The notes under the pieces: generated by a model
What the model was told of the DNA's origin: nothing
What the model saw: only the letters and a program-made list of their open reading frames with translations
Databases searched by the model: none
Assembly: GCF_013394775.1 (NCBI RefSeq)
Contig: NZ_JABXYT010000001.1
Coordinates: forward strand, 1,378,501 to 1,442,500
Source: Oribacterium sp. oral taxon 102
GTDB lineage: Bacteria > Bacillota > Clostridia > Lachnospirales > Lachnospiraceae
Direction: 5' to 3'
Length of the DNA: 64,000 bases
Position numbers and translations under genes: made by a program
In this document: positions 34,348 through 41,368 of the stretch, piece by piece
Layout of the letters: each line of letters begins with the position of its first letter
How positions within the stretch are numbered: the first letter of the stretch is position 1

Positions 34348-34376
34348 TTGCGTATGCGGCATAACTGTGCTATCAT
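34348..34376 (+). promoter_or_regulatory. Promoter for alaS
   Basis: TTGCGT (34348-34353), 17-base spacer and TATCAT (34371-34376). It leaves a leader of about 50 bases, too short for a T-box. Confidence 0.6.
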
Positions 34377-34432
34377 AAAAAAATTGATTTATGCTTTTAT
34401 ATTAAGGGAGAGATTACAAGGGAGAGATGACA

Positions 34433-37084
34433 ATGCAGAGATATGGTGTCAATGAATTACGACGGATGTTCCTGGACTTTTTCGAGGAGAAGGGGCACCT
34501 GAAGATGAAGAGCTTTTCACTGGTTCCGCATAATGATAACAGCCTGCTGCTGATCAACTCCGGCATGGCGCCGCTGAAGCCCTACTTCACAGGGCAGGAG
34601 ATTCCGCCGCGGAGACGCGTGACGACCTGCCAGAAGTGCATCCGAACCGGCGACATCGAGAATATCGGCAAGACGGCACGGCACGGCACCTTCTTCGAGA
34701 TGCTCGGCAATTTCTCCTTCGGCGATTACTTTAAGTCCGAGGCGATTCATTTCGCATGGGAATTCCTGACGGAGCGCGTCGGGATCCCGGCTGACCGGCT
34801 CTATCCCTCGATCTATCTGGATGATGAGGAGGCATTCCGCGTCTGGCATGAGGAGATCGGCATCGCAGAGGATCGGATCTACCGCTTCGGCAAGGCGGAT
34901 AATTTCTGGGAGCATGGCGCCGGCCCCTGCGGCCCCTGCTCCGAGATCTATTATGACCGCGGCGAAAAATACGGAAATGGGCCGGAGGACGTTATGGGCG
35001 GTGAGGGCGACCGCTTTATGGAGGTCTGGAACATTGTATTCTCCCAGTTCAACAATGACGGCAAGGGCAACTATTCCGAGCTGATTCAGAAAAATATCGA
35101 TACTGGCATGGGGCTCGAGCGGCTCGCCGTCGTATGTCAGGATGTGCCGTCGCTTTTCGATGTGGATACGAATCAGGCGATGATGGAGGAGATCGGTCAG
35201 CTCGCGCATGCCCGCTATGAGGAGGACAGCGTGAAGGACGTTTCCTTCCGCATCATTGCCGACCATGTGAAGAGCTGTACCTTTATGGCGAGCGACGGCA
35301 TCATGCCGTCCAATGAGGGCAGAGGCTATGTTTTCCGCCGTCTGCTCCGCCGCGCGGCACGGCACGGAAAGATGCTTGGCATCGAGGGCAGGTTCATGGC
35401 GAGACTCTCTGAGAAGGCGATCGCGCTGTCCGGAGACGGCTATCCGGAGCTGATCGAGAAGCAGGCGATGATCCTCCGCGTGATCGATCAGGAGGAGGAG
35501 CGTTTTCTGAAGACCATCGACAAGGGGCTGGAGATGCTGAACGAGCTTTCGGCAGCGATGGAGGCGCGCGGAGAACGGATGCTCTCCGGGGAGGAGGCGT
35601 TTCGGCTCTACGATACCTACGGCTTCCCGATCGATCTGACCCGCGAGATTCTCGCAGACAGACAGCTCTCGCTCGACGAGGAGGGCTTCCAGAGGGCAAT
35701 GCAGGTGCAGCGGGAGACGGCAAGATCCGCCCGGAAGACGACCAACTATATGGGGCGCGACGATATCTATCAGAAGCTCGATGCAGACCTCACGACCGAG
35801 TTCACCGGCTATGAGACGCTGGAGGATACCTCTGAGATTACCGCGCTGGTGAAGCTCTCCGATGGAGAGTCCGAGGACGAGATTGCCGACGCGGTGACCG
35901 ATGGGGAACGCTGCTCCATTCTCACAAAAAGGACTCCCTTCTATGCCACGATGGGCGGACAGGCAGGCGATATCGGCGTGATCCGCGCCGCAAACGGCGA
36001 ATTCTGCGTAGAGGAAACGATCGCCCTGCAGGGCGGGAAGCAGGCGCATATCGGCAGGATGCGCTCCGGGATGTTCCAGACCGGCGACCGGGTGACGCTC
36101 TCCGTGGATGCGGAGAATCGGGCGCGCACCGCACGGAACCATACTGCGACCCATCTTCTCCAGAAGGCGCTCCGTGAGGTGCTCGGAGAGCACGTGGAGC
36201 AGGCGGGCGCATACTATGACAGCAAGCGGCTTCGCTTCGACTTCACGCATTTTCAGGCGCTCTCTCCGGAGGAGCTTCGCAGAGTGGAAGCGCTTGTCAA
36301 TGCTGAGATCGTGAAGTGTACGCCGGTGCGCACGGAGATCATGGGCATCGAGGAGGCGAAGCGGAGCGGTGCGACAGCGCTTTTCGGCGAGAAGTACGGC
36401 GATTCCGTCCGCGTGGTTTCCGTCGGGGAATTCTCCAGAGAGCTCTGCGGCGGCACTCATGTGAAGAACACTGCGGAGATTCAGGCGATGAAGATCATCT
36501 CGGAGCAGGGCGTCGCCGCCGGGGTGCGTCGGATCGAGGCTCTCACCTCCGCCGGCCTGATGGAGTATTTCGCAAGGGGAGAGGAGCAGCTGCACAGGGC
36601 AGCGGCTCTCTTGAAAACCGATGCTTCGCACCTTTCCGAGCGGATTGAGGCGCTGGAGAAGGAGCTTCGGGAGGCGAATTCCGAGAAGGAAGCGCTGAAG
36701 GCGAAGCTTGCCAATCAGTCCATGGGGGAGGTCTCTGCGGAGAAGCTCGGCGGGATCAGTCTGATCGTGAAGGAACTCTCGGATGTGGATATGAACGGAC
36801 TTCGAAATCTCGGAGACCAGCTGAAGGAGCAGTTCGGAGATGCCTTCGTGGTTCTCGGCGCCGTAACGGAGGGGAAGCCATTCCTGATGGCAACCGCGAC
36901 GGATGCCGCGATTAAGGCAGGCGCGCACGCTGGAAATCTCATCAAGGCGATCGCGCCGATCGTCGGCGGGGGCGGCGGCGGACGCCCGAATATGGCGCAG
37001 GCGGGCGGAAAGGATGCCGCGAAGCTCGATGCGGCGCTGGAGAGGGCGAGGGAGCTTGCCGGAGAGCAGCTTGCACAGCGATAA
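34433..37084 (+). CDS. alaS: Alanyl-tRNA synthetase
   Basis: Charges tRNA-Ala. The class II catalytic domain spans residues 1 to about 240 (VPHNDNSLLLINSGMAPLKPYF, RHGTFFEMLGNFSFGDYF, NIDTGMGLERLA); the editing domain has RNHTATHLLQKAL and ELCGGTHV zinc ligands; the C-terminal DHHA1 part ends in VGGGGGGRPNMAQAGG. The protein is 883 residues from the ATG at 34433, placed eight bases after GGGAG; the ATG at 34427 is too close to it. Monocistronic with its own promoter and a strong terminator. No T-box leader was found. Confidence 0.97.
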   Translation: MQRYGVNELRRMFLDFFEEKGHLKMKSFSLVPHNDNSLLLINSGMAPLKPYFTGQEIPPRRRVTTCQKCIRTGDIENIGKTARHGTFFEMLGNFSFGDYFKSEAIHFAWEFLTERVGIPADRLYPSIYLDDEEAFRVWHEEIGIAEDRIYRFGKADNFWEHGAGPCGPCSEIYYDRGEKYGNGPEDVMGGEGDRFMEVWNIVFSQFNNDGKGNYSELIQKNIDTGMGLERLAVVCQDVPSLFDVDTNQAMMEEIGQLAHARYEEDSVKDVSFRIIADHVKSCTFMASDGIMPSNEGRGYVFRRLLRRAARHGKMLGIEGRFMARLSEKAIALSGDGYPELIEKQAMILRVIDQEEERFLKTIDKGLEMLNELSAAMEARGERMLSGEEAFRLYDTYGFPIDLTREILADRQLSLDEEGFQRAMQVQRETARSARKTTNYMGRDDIYQKLDADLTTEFTGYETLEDTSEITALVKLSDGESEDEIADAVTDGERCSILTKRTPFYATMGGQAGDIGVIRAANGEFCVEETIALQGGKQAHIGRMRSGMFQTGDRVTLSVDAENRARTARNHTATHLLQKALREVLGEHVEQAGAYYDSKRLRFDFTHFQALSPEELRRVEALVNAEIVKCTPVRTEIMGIEEAKRSGATALFGEKYGDSVRVVSVGEFSRELCGGTHVKNTAEIQAMKIISEQGVAAGVRRIEALTSAGLMEYFARGEEQLHRAAALLKTDASHLSERIEALEKELREANSEKEALKAKLANQSMGEVSAEKLGGISLIVKELSDVDMNGLRNLGDQLKEQFGDAFVVLGAVTEGKPFLMATATDAAIKAGAHAGNLIKAIAPIVGGGGGGRPNMAQAGGKDAAKLDAALERARELAGEQLAQR

Positions 37085-37096
37085 AAGGCTTATAGT

Positions 37097-37137
37097 AAAA
37101 ACCGACTGTACTGCCATTGGCAGTGCGGTCGGTTTTT
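37097..37137 (+). terminator. Terminator after alaS
   Basis: AAAACCGAC with inner ACTGCC pairs with GGCAGT and GTCGGTTTT, followed by T5. Nearly symmetrical, so it may also act on the opposite strand. A weaker hairpin (37198-37232) lies closer to the end of the minus-strand gene. Confidence 0.9.
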
Positions 37138-37271
37138 CAGCGATTCTCCGTTGTTTTCAAGATATTTCCCCAAAGCGTATCTTCAGAAAATCCGGCGGCG
37201 CTGTTCCGTTTTCCCGGAGCTCGGTACAGCGCGGGCAGGATGAGGACAGAGGAAAGATTGTCGTTCGTACC

Positions 37272-37811
37272 TTATGCACCAGATTTCTCCGCTTCCCTGC
37301 CTTTTCGGCTATACAGAGGGAAGATACTGTCCATGGGAACCTTGAGCACGATCTTTCGGATCGGAACGGGAGAGGAGACGGCGACCGTCGGGATGTGAAT
37401 GTCCCACGGAAGAAAAACGGCATAGCTTCCGGGCTCCATGGGGATGCGTCCCTCCAGAACCTCCCTCTGCTCATAGAATAGGATGTCTCTGGGGGTATCG
37501 AGCAGATCCTCCGAGACTACGCTTTTTCCGTCGTCATGGTAGAAGACGGCATATTCCGGTCCGCCTCCGGCGAGGAACTGTACATCGATATATTTTCGGT
37601 GGACTTCCGGACGAAGCGTTTCCCTCGGAGCGGTATGCAGATCCAGAACCTGTAAAATCATGGGAATGCCGGAGAGCAGGAGCTCGAAGTGACCCGGCGC
37701 ATGCGCCATGAGATCCGTCTCCCGAAGATAGCGAAGCGCCGCGGAGAGCGGGGGAGGCAGAAGCGAAGCCTGTTCCTCGAAAAAGGGGCTGTATATATTT
37801 CCAAAAACCAT
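37272..37811 (-). CDS. YhcH/YjgK/YiaL family sugar protein (copy 1)
   Basis: A 179-residue cupin-fold protein of the YhcH/YiaL/EbgC group (DUF386), cytosolic enzymes thought to act as sugar anomerases (YhcH/NanQ on sialic acid) or as beta-galactosidase helper subunits (EbgC). HRKYIDVQFLAGG and FLPWDIHIPTVAV carry the family metal-binding and active-site pattern. It lies 40 bases downstream of a GntR regulator gene on the same strand; AAGGAG at 37818-37823 sets the start. A paralogue is encoded at 39881 in the mirrored position. Substrate not determinable. Confidence 0.85.
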   Translation of the reverse strand: MVFGNIYSPFFEEQASLLPPPLSAALRYLRETDLMAHAPGHFELLLSGIPMILQVLDLHTAPRETLRPEVHRKYIDVQFLAGGGPEYAVFYHDDGKSVVSEDLLDTPRDILFYEQREVLEGRIPMEPGSYAVFLPWDIHIPTVAVSSPVPIRKIVLKVPMDSIFPLYSRKGREAEKSGA

Positions 37812-37851
37812 AGAGGTCTCCTTATGGGGTGCTATGCCCGCGACGAGGGAA

Positions 37852-38562
37852 TCACGAGCAGAAATAGTCCGGATAGCATTTGATCAGTGCCGGCAGCCTT
37901 TCCTCTAAGAGAGAAAGCACAGCACAGTAGATCCGGCATGCTTCCTCGCCGTTTCTCTGCTCCAGCGCAGAGATAAGACAGCGGTGCAGTGTAAGCTGCA
38001 GGCGGCAGAGGGAGGGCTCGCGCTGCGCCAGACGAAGGCAGCGGAGAAAGTCGCCTGAGGCATAGCGGAGAGACTGTCGGAGGTGCTGACAGCAGCCGGG
38101 AAGCTGAAACAGCAATTCATAGAAGCTGTCCATAGCGGAAGAATAGCATTCTGTACCTTCCTCCAGCCTCTTCTCTGCCTGCCGGAGAAGCCCGGACAGA
38201 GGCAGCAGTCTTTTTTTCTCAATATGATCCATGAAATAGCGGTGCAGCACGGACAGGGTTATCTTTTCCTGCAGCCACATCCCGTTTCGGATCCGCTCTT
38301 CGCTGAGGAAGGAGACGAAGGCACCTCTCCGAGGCGGAATATCCGCGAGCCGCTCTCTTTGCAGCTTCAGCAGCGCGTCGTGAACCGGCGTTCTGCTGAC
38401 ACCGAGCAGCTCTGCCAGCTCCTGCTCGCCGAGCTTTTTCGCCGGGGCATACTCCAGGGAAAGAATAGACTGTAAAATACTCTGGTATGCCATCTGACGC
38501 TGATCGTTCTGTTCTTCAATTGGCTCCGTCCGATATGCTGCGCTGGGCAGAAGCTTTGACAT
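37852..38562 (-). CDS. GntR family transcriptional regulator (copy 1)
   Basis: A 236-residue regulator with an N-terminal winged helix-turn-helix (KLGEQELAELLGVSRTPVHDALLKLQRERLADIPPRRG) and an all-helical FCD-like C-terminal domain, ending CYPDYFCS. The start used here (MSKLLPSAAY) has AGGAGG just upstream; the longer frame from 38625 adds an unrelated extension. It is transcribed divergently from a second GntR gene and in operon with a YhcH-type gene, so it likely represses its own sugar-linked operon. Confidence 0.85.
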   Translation of the reverse strand: MSKLLPSAAYRTEPIEEQNDQRQMAYQSILQSILSLEYAPAKKLGEQELAELLGVSRTPVHDALLKLQRERLADIPPRRGAFVSFLSEERIRNGMWLQEKITLSVLHRYFMDHIEKKRLLPLSGLLRQAEKRLEEGTECYSSAMDSFYELLFQLPGCCQHLRQSLRYASGDFLRCLRLAQREPSLCRLQLTLHRCLISALEQRNGEEACRIYCAVLSLLEERLPALIKCYPDYFCS

Positions 38563-38651
38563 AGATCCTCCTGGTATGCAATAACTGTCTGCCGCAGCGC
38601 TGCCACAGGCGCTTTTCCGCGCCACAGGAAGCTTGTTTTCCGTATGAAGCC

Positions 38652-38661
38652 CAGTATACTG
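38652..38661. promoter_or_regulatory. GntR operator candidate, site 1
   Basis: CAGTATACTG, a perfect 10-bp palindrome, lying about 10-20 bases downstream of the expected transcription start of the minus-strand GntR gene. The identical palindrome occurs at 38937-38946 near the other GntR gene. GTATAC-centred palindromes are typical of FadR-group GntR regulators. Confidence 0.6.
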
Positions 38662-38676
38662 CTTGTATTCATAAAA

Positions 38677-38704
38677 ATTGTAGCATCTTTGGAGAAAAAA
38701 TCAA
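38677..38704 (-). promoter_or_regulatory. Promoter for GntR copy 1 and YhcH copy 1
   Basis: On the minus strand TTGATT (38704-38699), 16-base spacer and TACAAT (38682-38677). Confidence 0.6.
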
Positions 38705-38829
38705 TTCCGGAATGCAGAAAATAGGAAAATCCCTTGCTGCGTAAATTCATACACGATACAGAGAAGGAGGAAAGCGCCAAAAAGCTTTAAAAAAAAGAAA
38801 ACAATTTGAGCAGAAGGTCAAAAAAGCCA

Positions 38830-38858
38830 TTGCAATTCCGAGGCTGATGTGCTATTTT
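38830..38858 (+). promoter_or_regulatory. Promoter for GntR copy 2
   Basis: TTGCAA (38830-38835), 17-base spacer and TATTTT (38853-38858), about 108 bases before the GntR start codon. Confidence 0.55.
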
Positions 38859-38910
38859 GGAGATGCTTCAAAAACTGGTATGCAATTTCAGGGATTGCGC
38901 CTGCTTCGAC

Positions 38911-38941
38911 TTCGTCCGCCTGACAGGGGACTTATACAGTA
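38911..38941 (+). repeat. Family 2 repeat, half copy
   Basis: Thirty-one bases starting TTCGTCCGCCTGACAGGGG match 14210-14240 with two differences. No matching left arm is seen upstream, so only half of the palindromic element is present. Its right edge runs into the second GntR operator candidate. Confidence 0.6.
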
Positions 38942-38946
38942 TACTG
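38937..38946. promoter_or_regulatory. GntR operator candidate, site 2
   Basis: Second copy of CAGTATACTG, 20 bases before the start of GntR copy 2. Confidence 0.55.
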
Positions 38947-38966
38947 ATATGCAGAGAGAAGACAGA

Positions 38967-39716
38967 ATGACATCGGCGCTTTCTCGAAGTACGGGACATA
39001 CGGAAGAGATCAACAGCAGGGATGTGATTTACGGACTCCTGAAGAGCAGGATTCTCCGCTTTGACCTGCTGCCCGGAGAGAAGCTGAGCGAGAACGGTCT
39101 GGCAGAAAGCCTGGAGGTCAGCAGGACGATCCTGAGAGACGGCATTTCCAGACTTTGTGAGGAGGGGTATGTATCGGTGCTTTCCCGAAGCGGAACCTTC
39201 GTGTCTCTGATCGATATGGATCGGGTCAGGCAGGCAGTGGATGCGCACATTACGCTGGAGCAGGAGATCCTGCGGGAGCTCGGGGAGCGCAGGCTCGGGG
39301 CAGAGGAGCGGAGAAGTCTGGAGCGCTTTCTTCGCAGGATCGACCGGCTGAGGGATCGGCAGGCGAGGGGAGAAGAGCGGGAGGAAAATATTCTCCTATA
39401 TATGAGAGAAAAGGATTCTCTGCATCGTCTCCTATCGGAGATCTGCCGCAGGGAGGCTGTGTGGGATTTTTTTCGAACGCTGGACAGCGACCTGCTTCGG
39501 GTTCGGTATCTTCTGTACAGCACCTTCGATTATGGGATGCGCGCCGTGGAGATGTCGGCATGGGAACAGAGCGAGGCAGAGTATCGGATGCTGCTTGACA
39601 ATATCCTGCGGAAGGATACGAAGGCTGCCATTCTGGTGCTGCAAACGCATTATCAGTCGGTGCTCTGGAAGGCGGACAGCCTCCGGGCGTATTATCCCCG
39701 GTATTTTTCCGACTGA
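38967..39716 (+). CDS. GntR family transcriptional regulator (copy 2)
   Basis: A 249-residue GntR/FCD regulator: DNA-binding part KLSENGLAESLEVSRTILRDGISRLCEEGYVSVLSRSG, then a helical ligand-binding domain, ending YYPRYFSD much like copy 1 (CYPDYFCS). Overall pattern similarity to the divergent copy 1 indicates ancient paralogy. Starts at 38949 and 38967 are both possible; 38967 is preferred because of the GAGAGAAG upstream, and the frame from 38847 would include repeat and operator sequence. A YhcH-type gene follows after 164 bases. Confidence 0.85.
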   Translation: MTSALSRSTGHTEEINSRDVIYGLLKSRILRFDLLPGEKLSENGLAESLEVSRTILRDGISRLCEEGYVSVLSRSGTFVSLIDMDRVRQAVDAHITLEQEILRELGERRLGAEERRSLERFLRRIDRLRDRQARGEEREENILLYMREKDSLHRLLSEICRREAVWDFFRTLDSDLLRVRYLLYSTFDYGMRAVEMSAWEQSEAEYRMLLDNILRKDTKAAILVLQTHYQSVLWKADSLRAYYPRYFSD

Positions 39717-39880
39717 AGCAGTCGGTGAAAATAGCATGATGAATCTGAGAGTAAGGGGAGGAATTGAGGGAAGCAGAAAAAGGGAATCCCCGCTCTTAGA
39801 AAGGCGCAGCCTTATCTGACGGGTCTGAGACTGTTATATCGGCGGAAACAGACGGAGGGGGCACAAGCAGGAGGGAGAAT

Positions 39881-40333
39881 ATGTTTTTTAGTTTTATTGC
39901 ACTTTCGGAGAAGTACGATTACCTGAGCGAGGCATTCCGGACAGCCTATCGCTGGCTGCGGGATAACGATGTGAAAAATATGGTGCCGGGACGCTATCCG
40001 ATCCTTGGAGAGGATATTTATGCCAGCGTACAGCAATATGAGACAGTACCGGAGGGAAGCAAGAGGTTTGAGGCGCATGACCTGTTCTTCGATGTGCAGT
40101 ATATGGTCAGCGGACGCGAGTACTTCGGGGTAGCGAAGCGGGAAGGGCTTCATGTGACGGAGCGAAGGGAAGAGAATGACGTCTGCTTTTTTGAAGAGCC
40201 GGAGCTGCCGGGCAGGGTGCTCCTCACGGAGGGAGACCTCATCGTGGTGGAGCCGGAGGAGGCGCACCGTCCCGGCTGTGTGGCAGGGGAGCCCATGCAG
40301 GTGAAGAAGGTGGTCATCAAGGTCAGAAAGTAG
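39881..40333 (+). CDS. YhcH/YjgK/YiaL family sugar protein (copy 2)
   Basis: A 150-residue protein of the same DUF386 cupin family as the gene at 37272-37811, with FEAHDLFFDVQYMVSGREYFGV and VEPEEAHRPGC matching the metal-binding strands. It is the more typical length of the two. AGGAGGGAG precedes the start. Its position downstream of GntR copy 2 mirrors the copy 1 pair. A role in handling a sugar anomer released by the nearby galactoside enzymes is inference. Confidence 0.88.
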   Translation: MFFSFIALSEKYDYLSEAFRTAYRWLRDNDVKNMVPGRYPILGEDIYASVQQYETVPEGSKRFEAHDLFFDVQYMVSGREYFGVAKREGLHVTERREENDVCFFEEPELPGRVLLTEGDLIVVEPEEAHRPGCVAGEPMQVKKVVIKVRK

Positions 40334-40342
40334 GAGCGTTTT

Positions 40343-40739
40343 CCGGAGCATTCGCACATGCAGGCATGGCGGCTGCTCCGCCGCCGGATCGCATCCGTGC
40401 TGTATAAGCTCACGCGTCACTTCGCTGCCCTGCAGCTTTCGTGCCGCTAACAGGCATTCGCAATCCGCCCTATCGGGCTCTTTGCTCATACCTGTTGCCC
40501 TGTGCAATGCCGGAGCATTCGCACATGCAGGCATGGCGGCTGCTCCGTCGCCGGATCGCATCCGTGCTGTATAAGCTCACGCGTCACTTCGCTGCCCTGC
40601 AGCTTTCGTGCCGCTAACAGGCATTCGCAATCCGCCCTATCGGGCTCTTTGCTCATACCTGTTGCCCTGTGCAATGCCGGAGCATCCGCACATGCGGGCA
40701 TGGCGGCTGCTCCGTCGCTGCACAGGAGCTTATACAGAA
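40343..40739 (+). repeat. Tandem direct repeat, 167-bp unit, two full copies and a partial third
   Basis: Units start CCGGAGCATTCGCACATGC at 40343 and 40510, with one difference noticed between them (CCGCCGCCGG against CCGTCGCCGG). A third, diverged start (CCGGAGCATCCGCACATGC) begins at 40677 and breaks off after about 43 bases into CACAGGAGCTTATACAG. Each unit contains GGAGCA/TGCTCC and AACAGG/CCTGTT inverted repeats with an inner GCCC/GGGC stem. No coding frame here is credible. The whole gap between YhcH copy 2 and tRNA-Leu is filled by it. Confidence 0.9.
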
Positions 40740-40748
40740 AAAAACCGC

Positions 40749-40777
40749 TTGACGGAATTCTCTTTATTTGCTAATAT
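40749..40777 (+). promoter_or_regulatory. Promoter of tRNA-Leu(CAG)
   Basis: TTGACG (40749-40754), 17-base spacer and TAATAT (40772-40777), 30 bases before the mature tRNA 5' end. Confidence 0.75.
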
Positions 40778-40807
40778 AAACGAGTTCGCGAGAGCGGTCG
40801 CGGCAAT

Positions 40808-40890
40808 GCAGAAGTGGCGGAATGGCAGACGCGCACGGTTCAGGTCCGTGTGAGCTAACACTCATGTGGGTTCAACTCCCATCTTCTGCA
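40808..40890 (+). tRNA. tRNA-Leu, anticodon CAG
   Basis: Acceptor arms GCAGAAG and CTTCTGC pair; anticodon stem CACGG/CCGTG encloses TTCAGGT with anticodon CAG; the class II variable arm TGAG-N-CTCA is clear; the T arm is GTGGG-TTCAACT-CCCAT. CCA is not encoded. It reads the CUG codon, heavily used in this G+C-rich genome. Confidence 0.95.
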
Positions 40891-40894
40891 TCGG

Positions 40895-40931
40895 AAGAGC
40901 AGACAGTTTCAGGCTGTCCGCTCTTTTTTTG
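40895..40931 (+). terminator. Terminator after tRNA-Leu(CAG)
   Basis: AAGAGCAGACAG pairs with CTGTCCGCTCTT with one mismatch, followed by T7. Confidence 0.8.
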
Positions 40932-41262
40932 TGTGTAACGGTTGAAGCAAGCAGATCTTTATGACTGGTATGACAATGGCTTGCCTGATCTGTTGCTTTT
41001 GATGCAAGAACTGTCCGGCGGGAAACGAAATGGGTTCGGAAACGGGTTCAACAGCAAATGAGAAAAAAACAGCGGTTCGAGAGGCAAAGCGCTGCGGGGA
41101 ATGGTCGAAAATACAGTTTTCATTCTCGAAAAGAAATAGTACGGATGCTGTAATGACCGGAACATTGCTTAAAAATATCCAATATCCGGAGATGAAATAT
41201 CGGATAAGCGGTCAAAATGCTGTAAGTGGTTGAAAATGCGCCTATTATGCGCAAATATATAG
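40932..41262. other. AT-richer intergenic region without recognisable gene
   Basis: No credible open frame is present. Seen here are the inverted repeat TGCGC-N7-GCGCA at 41237-41253, nine bases before the -35 box of the following operon, and two similar short direct copies, GGTCAAAATGC and GGTTGAAAATGC, just upstream. These are plausible regulator sites for the ABC operon; nothing more can be supported. Confidence 0.4.
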
Positions 41263-41290
41263 TTGCGGAGTGCCGGATAAGTGATAAAAT
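41263..41290 (+). promoter_or_regulatory. Promoter of the galactoside ABC operon
   Basis: TTGCGG (41263-41268), 16-base spacer and TAAAAT (41285-41290), about 80 bases before the binding-protein start. Confidence 0.6.
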
Positions 41291-41368
41291 ACCTACAGAA
41301 ACAAGAAATGTGCAGAAAGGATACATCATATTGCACAAGACACAAATCATTAGCAGGAGGGATTTATT

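Noticed and set aside
34322..34432. Possible T-box leader for alaS
   Set aside because: The space between promoter and start is only about 50 bases and shows no T-box sequence or terminator/antiterminator pair.
34517..37117. 866-residue minus-strand frame
   Set aside because: Complete antisense shadow of alaS. The same holds for the long minus frame at 44651-46894 opposite lacZ.
40608..40853. 81-residue frame in the tandem repeats
   Set aside because: Runs through repeat units, a promoter and into tRNA-Leu; coding there is not credible.
41030..41233. 67-residue frame before the ABC operon
   Set aside because: No ribosome binding site, no recognisable domain and low-complexity composition in an AT-richer intergenic region.
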